Positions 12,843-29,965 of a stretch of 64,000 bases of DNA are shown in pieces. The notes beneath the pieces are model-generated. The model was given only the letters and a program-made list of their open reading frames with translations, made no database searches and had not been told where the DNA came from. Made by a program: the position numbers and the translations under genes. Numbering within the stretch: position 1 is the first letter of the stretch; every line of letters begins with the position of its first letter. The DNA comes from Scomber scombrus. Lineage: Eukaryota; Chordata; Actinopteri; Scombriformes; Scombridae. The stretch lies in contig NC_084976.1 of NCBI RefSeq assembly GCF_963691925.1, forward strand, positions 26,200,259 to 26,264,258, in the 5' to 3' direction.

Positions 12843-13239
12843 TAATGTTCGTATTAGTGCTTGTGAGAAAATAGCAGAGGAGCGTGTCAGTTTGTATTCT
12901 CTGTGCTACTGAACCAGATATGGAAGTTGTCTGAGCTGCATTGGTTTAAATAGTAGCTGCCACACAATGCACAAGTTTTTCCGTCTGTTTTTTGTTAAAT
13001 GTGAAATATGTAATCATTGAGGTTGGTTGAAGTTACACTGAAGTAAACCAAAGCAAGTAGACTGAAGAGGGGGCCAGAGAGAAGTCTCATAACATTAAGA
13101 CAAGAATATGAGTTAATATTAGCATCCAATGTAAACATCTTAATGGGAGTAATGTCTGAATACTAGCTACAGTCTGATCGACACATGTATGCAAAAGGCT
13201 GGGAGAAACACGTCAGTGCAATTTAAATTTATTTGCTGT
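11203..13239. other. Non-coding stretch, nothing recognised
   Basis: A17 at 11509-11525, T13 near 12713-12725 and a short GT array are the only low-complexity features. No splice-bounded open segment and no named repeat. Confidence 0.45.
12811..12841. repeat. (GT)n microsatellite
   Basis: Fifteen uninterrupted GT units following TGCGTGTGTTTGCCT. Confidence 0.95.
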
Positions 13240-13590
13240 TTGTATATTTCGTGCTCAACTATGACTGATTTATTATTGATCCTTTGACCATCAATCACTG
13301 CAGCCAGTTTTCCTGTTGATGAAAAATCGGGTCTAGAAACATTAAATTATTCTAAAGTAATGAAACAGTTTTAATAATAAATTACTCAAAGTATTTTATT
13401 ATGGGGAAAATGTCAAACATGTACTGGCTTCAGTTTCTCAGTTATTTTAAACTGTTGATCATACAAAAAAGCCATCTAAATATTCCAACTTTTCTTTTGC
13501 GAAATTATGATGGGCCCTTTTCACTGTTTTCTGATTTTTTTCATGAATCAAAAAAATGATCTATTAATGAAGAAAATTCTTCAGGAACAT
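13240..13590 (+). mobile_element. Copy 2 of the recurrent TIR element, diverged
   Basis: An old copy in the same orientation as copy 1. 'gaaattatgatgggccc' is followed by TTTTCACTGTTTTCTGATTTTT, then ATGAATCAAAAAAATGATCTATTAATGA. The left half is badly eroded and its boundary is approximate. Confidence 0.45.
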
Positions 13591-19386
<5,796 letters not shown>

Positions 19387-19788
19387 GTTATAAGAGAAGA
19401 AGTTAAACATTTTGGGAAATACGCTTATTATTTTTCTGGCATTTAAGGTGGATTAAAAGATTGATACCACTAACCGGCAGTTAGTTAACTAACACGTAAT
19501 CTGTACATAAACTGAAGAGTGAAAACTACAATCTGCTATTTTAAGGTGAATAATTGTCTTTTGGTTTCTGGTTGGCACTGGCACAGATGAAATGAACAAC
19601 ATATAACGTGTTAATTATCATCGGACAGAGCCAGGCTAACTGTTTTCCTCCTGTTTCCAGCCTCTCTGTCAAGCTAAGCTAATTGTCTGCTGGCTGTAGC
19701 TTTATAATGAACGGACAGTTGGATATGAAAGTGGTATTGATCTTCTCATCTAAGTGTATTTCCCAACATGGTGAACTATTACTTTGAA
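19387..19788. mobile_element. TIR DNA transposon, non-autonomous (family B, copy 1)
   Basis: The left end contains CATTTTGGGAAATACGCTTAT near 19408-19428. The right end carries its complement (GTGTATTTCCCAACATGGTGAACTATT, 19755-19780). Inside are 'agccaggctaactgttttcc' and TAAGCTAATTGTCTGCTGGCTGTAGCTT, blocks I remember as part of a very common teleost element. No transposase frame. A second, shorter member lies at 44419-44619. Confidence 0.75.
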
Positions 19789-20660
19789 ACACTTCCTCAA
19801 AGTCACTAATGTTACTGTGCTATGATCACATCCTCCACAAAGCATTATTCATAAGTGAGATGTCTGAGAAATGTGAAAAAAGCTAAATCTAACAGTCCAG
19901 TGTGTTTTATAACCATCAGTGCACACTGGCAGTGAACTGTAGAAAATGGGGGTAAAGGCACTCAGCAAATCTGATTAACGAGAACCTAATGAAAAGCCTT
20001 TTTATATCAGCATATGATGAAGCTAACCCTTCTGGCAAACATAAATGAGATGTACAATAATCTGTGTGTCTGTGTATGCGTATGTATGTGTGTATGTGTG
20101 TGTATGTGTGTGTGTGTCAGGACAGCTAGTCATCTGTTCTGCTGTGGTATCTGAGACCAGCATGCTGAGGCTGGTCATATGACTCGCAGTGATGAGTCAG
20201 ACATGACAGTGGGAGTCCTGCCGCATGTCTGACCAGCCTCAGTCAGACCCCCGGGGGCATAGCTCTGCCCTGTTGTGGTGAGTCTCCGCCACTCTCTTTT
20301 GCTGCTCACCCATTAGCTCGACTGGGCCGGCAGACCTTCTCTCTCATACAGCAGCATTAATAGCATAATGGAGGTCAGGGTTGGGGGTAATTTTGTGTGC
20401 ACGGTGGCAGATTGTTTGTGTATGGATGGAGCATATGTGCGTGATAGGAACAGCCTTGTTTGTGTGTGTGTGTGTTTATGTGTGTGTGTGCAGACAATGT
20501 GCCCTACCTGATGTATGCAGACATTTCGGGATCATTGCCTGGGATAATTAAGACCCAACATAGCTCCATATTGAAGACCCCGGAGACACATCTTTTTTGT
20601 CTTATTCATTAGTGATATTTTAAGCATGATTAGAAGTAGTAGTTTTAGTAGTACTAATCA
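19789..20660. other. Non-coding stretch with an inverted repeat and GT tracts
   Basis: Contains interrupted TATG/GT repeats at about 20060-20118 and 20460-20490. The inverted repeat at 20165-20242 is listed separately. No gene seen. Confidence 0.45.
20165..20242. repeat. Inverted repeat with 13-bp perfect arms
   Basis: CTGAGGCTGGTCA at 20165-20177 is the exact reverse complement of 20230-20242, with a 52-bp loop. Inside it GTCAGACATG (20196-20205) is the exact complement of 20224-20233, so two mutually exclusive stems share the right arm. The structure could be a cruciform, a folded RNA or a decayed palindromic element. Confidence 0.7.
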
Positions 20661-20919
20661 TAGCCTGATCAATACTGGACTTTTCAGGCTGGTACAGATA
20701 TTTGAGTGTTAGAAATATCAGATATTGATATCTACCATTAATGCACACACATAACACTTTTCTTTAAATGATATAATTATTGTGAGCAGTATTGTACTTT
20801 ATGTAGTAAGTGGGATTTTTAAGAGAAAGTGAAGAGAAAAATAAAGTAAATGCTCTTTGTTGGACAAATAATAGATACACTGTTTTTAAATCACTGAATC
20901 GTGAATCTGTCTGGCTCTA
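20661..20919 (+). mobile_element. Non-autonomous DNA transposon (family C, copy 1)
   Basis: The left end TAGCCTGATCAATACTGG and the right end CTGTCTGGCTCTA match as imperfect terminal inverted repeats of a TAGAGCCnGACnGAT type. The interior has GGTACAGATATTTGAG and TATCAGATATTGATATC followed by ATGCACACACATA, as I remember from teleost copies. No target duplication survives, so it is old. The same family is nested in the element at 34.4 kb. Confidence 0.6.
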
Positions 20920-22290
20920 ATGGTTATAATTAGTGAAGTAATTGCTGCAGATTTAATTTAAATCTCAATGTGATGATTTTTATACAGTAAAACATTAACT
21001 TTTAATTGTTGTTGTTATAGCTGACTCTTTTGGTCATAACAAAGCATTTAGCATCTACTTAAGACTCTTAAAAACTGTCTTTGGCAAATTCACAGAAACT
21101 TAGGCTGTAATTAAATATTGTTTCCTGACTGTCAGTGGAATCATCTCGTAAGATGGTTTTATACAATTCTCTTGTCCACATTAACAACAAAAGCTAGTTT
21201 TTGTTTTTTTTTGTTTTACAGGTGTTAAGAGTTTTGTCTGTAGTTTGCGTTACTTAGCATCAGTTCATTATCTGATTTTAAATACAGCAGCCATATTATC
21301 ATATACTGTATGTGAGGAAGACATTTCTCATGAATTGAATCTTGTAATATTGATTTCAACCAGCTCTTCTGGAGGGTAATTGGAATCATAGCTTTGAAAT
21401 GTGCTGCAGGAGGATGATGATTACAGTTACATGCACAAAACAGTTAAGAAAATCCAATTTAAAATACAATAATTCAGTCAGAGGTAAAGATCCATGTCAG
21501 TAAATGTAGGAAGGATACTGGTAAAATAGATAGTTAGAGAGATATTATTGGTCCTGCGAGGGAAACAATTGAATTACAGCAACATAGTCAACAACAGTCA
21601 AGAAAAAATGACAATAACTGACATGACAACAAATGGCAGTAAATTAAAAGGCAGAACTGTAGGTCTGCATAACAAGCCACTCAGCCTTGAATAGTTACAT
21701 TAAGAGTAGTAGATAGAGAAAAGAGTAGAGAAACAGTAGAGTCAAGGAGTAATAATAAGACAAGACAAAGCGGCGATGAAGAATAAAAACAATACAAGTC
21801 TGATGAAAAAAAAACGTATTTAGTGATGTAATGAAATAGTGTGTAAGGCAAGGACATTTCATTATGTGAGACCTTCAGCTCTACACTGTCTAAATGAATC
21901 TATCCATGAGCACTTGAGAAGATTTGCAGGAATCAAGAATATGAACACATCTTATCAACTTTTATCTCACACTATTTTTCTTCTGTCGACCACTCTGGAA
22001 ATCCTCTCATAGACTTTTGCAGCTGTGGGAAGCATCTCTCCTTTTAAAGCACCCTCCTGGCAGAGGATAGATATAGCTTTCCACTCTGCCACTCACTTTG
22101 TCACACGCGCTGCCATTTCTTCCTCAGGGTCTCCTCTCGTGAGAGCTGGCCTGTCAGCTAGAGACGATGTGGAGGTGGTAGGGTTAGAGGTGTCAGATCT
22201 GACTGGGAGATGTGGGATAAAGTGAGGGAGAGAGGTGAGAGATGAGGATACTGTGAGGTTATCGGCTGAAACGAGGATGATTACCCTGCC

Positions 22291-22293
<3 letters not shown>
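20920..22293. other. Non-coding stretch, one retroposon-tail fragment
   Basis: No gene seen. The LINE-tail-like segment at 21535-21640 is listed separately. The rest is AT-rich and unique-looking. Confidence 0.45.
21535..21640. repeat. LINE 3'-tail-like fragment
   Basis: TATTATTGGTCCTGCGAGGGAAA followed by CAATTGAATTACAGCAACA resembles the 'TATTGATCCC..GGGAAATT..TTACAGCA' 3' end shared by many teleost LINE copies. There is no coding sequence next to it. Identification is from memory. Confidence 0.45.
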
Positions 22294-22358
<65 letters not shown>

Positions 22359-22366
22359 CACACACA
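22294..22366. repeat. (CA)n microsatellite
   Basis: About 73 bp of CA units with one CG interruption at 22351-22352. Confidence 0.97.
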
Positions 22367-25300
22367 GTTTTCCCTTTTTCCTTTTTTTTTTAAAGGTACT
22401 CTCGGTGGAGTTATTATCTTTGGGCAGCTCTGAATGAACTGTTTTTGTTAATGGAAGTGAGTTGGCCTTTATAGCCAGTCGAGCATACTATGGAAGTCTT
22501 TACCTATTTAACCTTTGCCAGCTCTGAGCCCAAGTGATGAACCGTGAAGCTGTAAGGCAGTGCCTCCCGGACGCATTAACGTTATTGTTCTCACATTGTG
22601 TACTGAATCTCTCTGGGATGGAGAAAGCAGTTTTTTGCACAACTCGAGTCTTCTTCAGCTAAACAGACTAAACACACACACACACATTCGCCCCTCACTA
22701 TAAACAATTATGACTCTGGCAGTCTATTTAACTGATGGATATGGTATTGACTTTATGGCCTCTTGCTCCATCTGCAAGGGCCTGACATGGTTGGCTTCCT
22801 GCATTTGGAAGGAGTTAGCTGAGGTGGATGGATTGACTTGTGCATCGATAACTCCCTCCTCTTGTCTGTGGGCGGATATCTTATGGCTGCAGGAGGAGGA
22901 TGGGATGGCGGGGTTAGAGAGGAGAGAAGCCGCCATGAAAATCTGGGCTTTATCGCTCGGTGAAGTTTAATTTCTCCGTGGAGGATGATGAGCAGACTTC
23001 AGGACTTTTTGGAGTTGGGAAAATATAGCATCTCCGACTTGAAATGAAACTTTTTACGGTCCCCTTGGCTTATATGGTTAATGCTTACTTGCTTATGCTT
23101 GGCTGTATACTTTCAGGCAGAAATGCATCGCCATCAATTTAAAATGCTGCTTTTATGGTAACAATTTGAAACTCTTAACTGCTTTGGAGGATTTGCTTGC
23201 ATAAGCCTGCCCGCACCACCACACCCTGTTGTTATGACATATAAGAGGAAGAAGAGTAATGGTAGATGACATACAGTTGATAAAATGTCTGCTGGCTACA
23301 AGCGGTCTTGCAAAAGAAACACAGAACTGATTTTTTTTTTTTTAATTTTAAAGATTTGTCCTACTTTTTTTTAACTTTTCGGACTTAACTTTTTTCTCAA
23401 AAGAAAACCCATTTTCAAACTGGCTTTGCTAAAAACTTAACTTATTGGCATTTTGTGAAAAGACTCAGGTGCTGGCTAAGGTCTCCAATATCGGACACAT
23501 TTGTCTGAATCCCGTTGTGTCTCCTTAGCGCAGGTTATTGATGGAGGCTGCGTAAGTAGCTGCAGTTTGGCAGTGAAATGGCCTCAGCTTTTGTTTTCTC
23601 ATCTCACACTAACTCTTAATGGCCTTATTGGATCAATTAGAGCCCTCTCTATAAAGGTGCTCAGTTACTCATGATTTAGCCAGCCTTCATTAGCTTATTC
23701 TGGTGTTAATGGGGTTAGTCTGAGTGTGTGTGTGAGAGTGTGTGTGTGCTTGTTAGCATTGAGTGTGACATTTCTTATCTTTTCTGCTACTTATTGACAT
23801 TTTGATTTTTGTGCGATCGATTTGCACTTAAAGTTGGGACAAGTGGGGAAATATTTCCTTCTAAGCATTGTGACGGAAAGATGGCAATCTGGTTTGTTAA
23901 TCTGTAATGGTGTCTGTCATAATTCCAGCACACAGGGAAGATATATTATCAGTGTGTATATCTGCTCAGTAGGTAAACATTAAATAAATGTTTGATTGTA
24001 TTTATCTGTGGCTGGAGTTTGTGTCTCGGGAGAGTTGACCCACCTCCAGTATTATGCCGAGCTTCATGCCTGCTGCCTTCAGGGGCCTCAGACGGCTCGC
24101 ATCGAACAACTAACCACAAACAAAGAAAGAAGCTGGGACTCACGCATGTACAACACACTGCACATGCTCACACACACGGAGGAGAAACAGAGCGTGAACT
24201 AATCTGCTCTTAGTCCTCGCATGCAGAATGGTTTACTGTCACTTTTCTGATGATGGTGCCTCACTTCTTCCTACCGCTCCTCTCTTACCCTCAGTAGAAT
24301 CACAGCGTTTGGTTCATGTGAATATATACGACAGTGACAGAAGAGGGAAAAGTTTTAGAAAACCGGTTTGTAGATGATTTGTTGTAACCTTTCTGCTTTA
24401 ATGCAACAATATTAAACCATCACTCTTGTGTGCAGGACACAAATGTGACCACTGGAAAGTTAATTTCTGCTTAAATTGTCTTTACTGTACAGTATGTCAC
24501 AGTAAGTACAATTGCTTCCTGTATTTAAGTACAATTGCTTTGAGAATTTCCATTATAGGCTATTTAATACTTCAGCTCCTCTACATTTCAGTTTGAAGTC
24601 TTTACAACACTATATTCATTTGACAATTATAGTTACTGTGGTGCTTTGCAGATTAAGATAAAACACATGGTGACCTCATAAAATCTTGTATGGTGCCTTG
24701 TTGTAGAGTAAATTTGCTTGACCTCGTCCACCTATAAAACATTAAAATGCTGTTTTTTCTCATGTTATGATAAATGCACAAGTTATAACTATAACTTAAT
24801 TTATGAATATTATTTATTTTAATGCTTTGTTATTATTTTTAGGCCATTATTAGTGACTATTTAGGGGCTGCTTGGTTGTAAAATAATGATGAGGCAGGTG
24901 TTTATCTCACATCTCTCTAAGTAGTACTTTTCATTTTTGCACTTAAAGTACATTTTGCTGCTTGAATGAAAACTTGTAATGCAGGATGTTTGACTGTAAT
25001 ATAATATTATGGAGTCATTTTTCACTGTGGTATGATCTGACTACTTCTCCCACTTCTGATGTCACCTGACATAGTTATTTTCTTTAAAGTAAATTAGTTT
25101 TACTGTATATCTTTGTGTGCTTTATATGCAGCGGTCGGTGCTGACTAATTCCCGGCTGGTTGCTTGTACTTAGGCAGCATAGCAGGCTAATAAAGTGTGG
25201 CATGCATTCGATATAGCTACAAATTCCCATATTTCCTGTCCTTATTATTTTACCTTGTCAGTATTTAGAGGCAGTAACTGTTTTAAAAAATGCTGTTTGA

Positions 25301-28300
25301 AATCATTGTGTGCATGAAGTCACACAATAGGGATCAAATAAATGACGTCCTGGTAAACAAACAGGGGTAATGGTTTTTTCACATGTCACCTTGAACAGGT
25401 ATTATCTTAGGATCTTCCCTTACCACTTCAGTATCAAATTAAATCCCTGCCTGAATCCAGGTACTCAGTCACTGAGCTCCCAGTATCCCACTAATTTGCT
25501 TAGATTTGACTTTATGCAATCTCACCTTCATTCAAATGCTCTCACTGAAAATGTACATTACAGCTGCTGTGTGCTTTTGTTACTCCCTAATCTGTTGATA
25601 TGAACACACAGTTAAAAATGATGTGCTGTATTCTGTTAGCTCTTTACATAAAATAGTGTAATTTTACCAGACGTTTAATGCACTTATGGAAAATTGTTGT
25701 TAAATGAAAGACGTTAACCAGCTTAGAAACCACGATAAGGTTTTTCCTTCAACATCAGAAGTGTAGCACTTGGTAGCAGTAGCTGTCACACTTTTGGAGC
25801 CGTGTTTATCTCATCTTTTTACACTAAAAGAGTCAGCTGGAATTTGCCAGATCTTAGATGACAGGCCTATTATCAGCTTCAACCCCCCGCTTGCTCTTTC
25901 TGTGAGGAAAACCTAGATATTGTCTGAGGCGTATTTGGACAGCCTTCCCGAGTTTAGTTTATGCATCAGTAAGAAACCACACAAGCTGCCCAGCCCCTTG
26001 TGTCAATCACATCTGCTCTCCCTGACTGGCTTTCGTCTGAATCTTTTATAGCGGGGCCGACATCAAAGATTCACCAAAATGATAAGTGCTGCTGTGGCCG
26101 CTACGGTCCGTGACACGATAAAACATTTGTGACAGCCATGAAGCCTTTTACACAAGAGCCTTTACCAGATACAAAGCCTTTGTCAGTGAAATTGGCTAGC
26201 CATGTGTCCCTTTTGTCAAAAAGTCTGCAGTTCACTGAAGGTAAACTGAGGCCACAGGGCACTTCCAGGAGTCAGTTACACAACAGGAACTGAGGAGTTG
26301 ATTCAGGCAAATAATCCATTATTGTATCTACTGTAGAGGCTCAGAGTTTCTCCCTCTTTTCAGTCGGTTTTAAAGGCTGGTGTGTTGGTGTGCACGCCGC
26401 ATATTAGTGGGCCAAATGAGATTAAGCCAATTCAAAAAGAGCTTGTTTATTGTGTGTAAACTCCCACCAGTCTCCCCCACATCCCATAGCAGTGCAGGCT
26501 TTTCCTTTCAAGGAAAATAAACTGGGTTGAGAATTAACACACTTTTTGAGTTATTGCATAAAACATCTTAAATCTTCCTGTTTTCTATTTTTTTAATAGT
26601 GTCACCCTGAAGTGTTTGTTCGTAGACGTCACAAAAGGGATACAGAAGCTCAGGCATATTTTGGGTCTGTTCGAGCAACTGATCAGTTAATTAGAAGCAG
26701 ATGTTATCTCTGAGAATGTGCAGGTATGACAGTATGCAGTCAAGCTGCAGCAGGATCAGGCGGTGATGTCACAGCATTTGATTCATTTCCTGCATTCTTG
26801 GTTTTTCCTATTCCTCAATGGTTATACCCATCCCAGCTTCTGCTCCCTCTTTTACTCTTCAAATGTTCAATTTGTCTACGTCTGCTTCTGTGATTCAGAG
26901 AGCTCACACTGCACTCTGTTTACATGCAGCCAAATCAGTCTCAGATGGAGAAACAGAGGAGAAAAAAGAGAAAAGTGTTTGAAAGGGACAATAAAAGACA
27001 AGCATATTTAAGCCGTTTACATTTCAGTTTGAGGCGGGCTCTCGTGGCCCAAGCTGGAGCTTTTGTGATGCAGCAGTGGAAGTTCAGCCCTCTGCAATGG
27101 CACCAGCACTTTGACATTTCGGCTAACAAGGGAGAGCAGCAGAGTAGAAGGGATGAGGGTACTCATGCATGTTCATATCTCATCAGGCCTGTCTTCAGGC
27201 CCTGCGTTCCAGCACAAACAAACATCCACACAAAGCCAGAGACAGGCCACAGAGAGGCCGCCAAGCACCATTAGGTTCCAGTATTTGTGTTTCATTTACA
27301 CATGCACATACTGTAAGTGTCTTTGTGTGTGCCCACCTTGGTTTACATGCTTACATTTTTTACATGTTTGTGTTGTTTTATATATCTCATCTTTATTTTC
27401 AGACTTAAATCCAGTTATGCCCACTTGCATTTTTTTGTAGGTATGGCAGGGAAACCGTTTGATGTGTTTTAAGTTCGCAGCACATTGACGTACTGTGTGT
27501 GAATCAGTGGAGCCTTTTAGAGCTGAAAAACAGAGAAATGCATTGAAATGCATTCTGCCATGGTTCTGTGGTTATTTGCTTGTGATCCAGGCCTGTGTTG
27601 ACTTTACAAACAACCCGGGTCGGCCTGCGTATTTACTCGACGCCATTCGGACTGTATCTTCCGTGAACACAAACAGCTCTAATGTGGGTCAAATGAAGAC
27701 AGTGTGGAAAGCAAAGGGGAGAGTGTGCCTGTGTGTGTTTGATAGGGATGGGGAGAGAAAGCCAAAAACAGCCACAGCTGTAATAGATAAGAGAAGAAAT
27801 GGTTTTCATAAATGTATTTTTTTTTGTATTTGTACCCTTTATTGCAGATAAAATGAGCATATATAGTAATAGCTAATTGAGTATATAATCAGTTAACCTT
27901 TACCTGGAATAAAATGATTAATTAATAAAAAAATAAAATAAAGAAAATTAAGTATGTCATGAGTAAAACTCCATTTAAAGGAACAGAGAACACCACAGGA
28001 CACTTGTCATTGACTGGCCTAATCAAGATAGTGCTTCCATATTAATCCTTGTCAATATAATTTCACACCAGCGTAACTCTCATGGCAGCCAGTGACAAAA
28101 CAAAATACCTCACGCTGAGTGATCAATTATATGCTAATTAAGGCTATATCAACAAATCTGCCCCTGTGTTGTTTTATATGTATACCTCTGTATAAATTTG
28201 ACCCATGATATATGCACTGTTTATTGAAGACTGGCATTTGAGCCTTTCAGTCTCACAACAATGCATCGCTGCAGAAATGGAAATGTACAATTTCAGATTC

Positions 28301-28303
28301 AAG
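22367..28303. other. Long non-coding stretch, mostly unique
   Basis: Nearly 6 kb without a recognised element. Open frames at 22710-22970 and 26924-27274 (plus) have no recognisable domain and no convincing flanking splice pair. The 23540-23760 block (CTTAATGGCCTTATTGG and GGATCAATTAGAGCCC-like strings) is complex sequence with homeodomain-type cores, a reasonable place to test for cross-species conservation. Confidence 0.4.
24504..24540. repeat. 14-bp direct duplication
   Basis: AAGTACAATTGCTT occurs at 24504-24517 and 24527-24540, a 23-bp period. Confidence 0.85.
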
Positions 28304-28332
28304 TGCCACTTGCTTTTGAATGTGAATAAAAA

Positions 28333-28430
28333 TGCTAACCTGTGCTTTTTTTTCTCTCTCTCTCTGTTTTCCCCCCATTTGCTGCTGCGGTGATTGTTGC
28401 CTTCGCATCGCCTTTTCAACAGGTAATGTG
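28333..28430 (+). other. Candidate recursive splice site
   Basis: TGCTAAC at 28333-28339 is a consensus branch-point sequence. It is followed by a long T/C-rich tract (28345-28380), then CAACAG directly abutting GTAATG at 28422/28423. No AG dinucleotide occurs from 28304 to 28420, an unusually long AG-free zone. A 3' splice site fused to a 5' splice site is the hallmark of recursive splicing known from long vertebrate neuronal introns. If this window is intronic, transcription is on the plus strand. An ordinary decoy acceptor is the simpler alternative. Confidence 0.3.
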
Positions 28431-28737
28431 ATTTTTTTTCCCTCTCTTTCTCTATCATCCTTATCCATGTTATTTTGCAAGGTTTTGGTCTGCAAATAAC
28501 AGTGTCAAGGACATCAGTCAAGGCAGTTATTTAATAGATATGACCTCAGTGGGACTTGGAAAATACGTATATTATTCCACATAATCTCCTGCTGGAGAGC
28601 TGCACTTAAACTGTGTCCTGCTTTGCCAGCAAGCAATGAAGAAACGGTGGAGAAAATGCACGTTTCCTTCTTATGTCTCCGTGTCGGTGACAGCTGTGGT
28701 CAAAGCAATATGTTCTCAGGTTGTCTTTCTGTCCCAC

Positions 28738-28990
28738 TCTCATGAACACGAAATCTCAGGAACACCTTGAGGTAATTTCTTCCAAGTTGTCACAAACATC
28801 CACTTAGACTCAAGGATAAACTGATTAGAATTTTGTGATTAAAGGTCAAAGGTCGAGGTCACTGTGACCTCACAAAACACATTTTTGGCCATAACTCAGG
28901 AATTCATTTGCTACTCATGACAAATGTCTAATAGGATAAAATGATGAAGTGACGACATTTTATATCCAAAAAGTCAAAGGTTACCTTCAA
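28738..28990. repeat. Dispersed teleost repeat with nuclear-receptor motifs
   Basis: Contains CTCAGGAACACCTTGAGG, ACTCAAGGATAAACTGATTAG and GGCCATAACTCAGGAATTCAT in the order I recall from a high-copy fish repeat. It continues through 'ttatatccaaaaagtcaaag'. No reading frame of note. It abuts the next element almost without a gap. Confidence 0.65.
28843..28870. promoter_or_regulatory. AGGTCA half-site cluster with perfect ERE palindrome
   Basis: AGGTCA at 28843-28848, a single A spacer, AGGTCG at 28850-28855 (a near-perfect DR1), then AGGTCA CTG TGACCT at 28856-28870. The last matches the consensus oestrogen response element (inverted half sites, 3-bp spacer) at every defined base. DR1 is the preferred arrangement of RXR, PPAR, HNF4 and COUP-TF receptors. 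The motifs are seen directly; receptor binding is inference. Confidence 0.55.
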
Positions 28991-28991
28991 A

Positions 28992-29315
28992 GGCTGTGTC
29001 TGTCACTCCCTTATTCACTGATTCACTACTCCCTGTATGTTACACATGAAATAGTTAACTTAATCGTGAGCAGCAAGTCAAGATTTCGGACACCAACTAA
29101 TCGTCATCACCATCAGCTGTAGAGTTATGTGACTATAGTTTTCACATCTTTAAAATGTGGAGCATTGTGGGATTGTTAGCAGAAACTAGTGTACATGCCA
29201 TGGATGCTACTTTTTCATTCCCCTGTGTGATATGTAAGGGCAAAATATAGTGGATAGATTAACACACTCAAATGTAGTTCACTGTATAGTAAATAGGAAG
29301 TGATTTCGGACACTT
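28992..29315. mobile_element. Palindromic-ended MITE
   Basis: The left end GGCTGTGTCTGTCACTCCC-TTATTCACT and the right end AGTAAATAGGAAGTGATTTCGGACAC (29288-29313) are complementary with mismatches. The interior holds GTGGAGCATTGTGGGATTGTTAGCAG and AAAATATAGTGGATAGATTAA, which I recall from a common fish element. No coding capacity. Ends are approximate because no clean target duplication was found. Confidence 0.65.
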
Positions 29316-29775
29316 TTCTGACCATCATTGAATGTCATGAGTCAGGATCAGAAGGAAGGACTGAGACCATATTTCACATTTGGTGAAGCATCGTCTACTG
29401 TCACGGCTACAACTTTCAGCTTTATTGGCCAAACATGTGAACACATACAACTACTTCATACCTTCTATCAAATGCCCTCAAAGTCTTCACCACATATATT
29501 ATGAGTCTGGACAGACATGAATGTCTGGCGTATGACCACAAGGCGGTATTTCTAGTTTTGTAATGGTGTTTGAGGTTGGGTGGGGTTGAAACGATGTGTG
29601 ACTCCGTGACAGTAGAGTGGCATAATGGGGAATTTCCAGAGTATTATTGAGGCATTATATTTTTGGAGTAGACAGTCTGTAAGAAAGAAAAAAAAAAAAT
29701 CAAAAAAACATCTGACTCCAGCAGAATCCAGCAGTCGCTTTGAGTTGAAGTGGAGCTCTCGGGTTGGATCTGCCT

Positions 29776-29778
<3 letters not shown>
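29316..29778. other. Non-coding stretch, nothing recognised
   Basis: Short unique-looking interval between a MITE and the first GT array, with an A12 run near 29688-29699. Confidence 0.4.
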
Positions 29779-29825
<47 letters not shown>

Positions 29826-29856
29826 TGTGCGTGTGTGTGTGTGCATGTGTGTGTGG
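29779..29856. repeat. (GT)n microsatellite, left member of a pair
   Basis: A pure GT run of about 45 bp, then GT units interrupted by CTGTGC and GCATG. Confidence 0.97.
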
Positions 29857-29906
29857 GGCTCAGTGTGGACGAATAACCTTGCTTTAATCCCCGAGGGCCC
29901 ATCTGC

Positions 29907-29917
29907 TGTGTGTATAT

Positions 29918-29960
<43 letters not shown>

Positions 29961-29965
29961 TGTGC
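29907..29965. repeat. (GT)n microsatellite, right member of a pair
   Basis: GT units with TATATG and TTTG interruptions, in the same orientation as the array 50 bp upstream. The unique spacer CAGTGTGGACGAATAACC... separates them. Confidence 0.97.

Noticed and set aside
27431..27444. Another AG/GT abutment (TTTTTTTGTAG-GTATGG)
   Set aside because: Resembles a recursive splice site but has a short pyrimidine tract, no good branch point and a weak donor.
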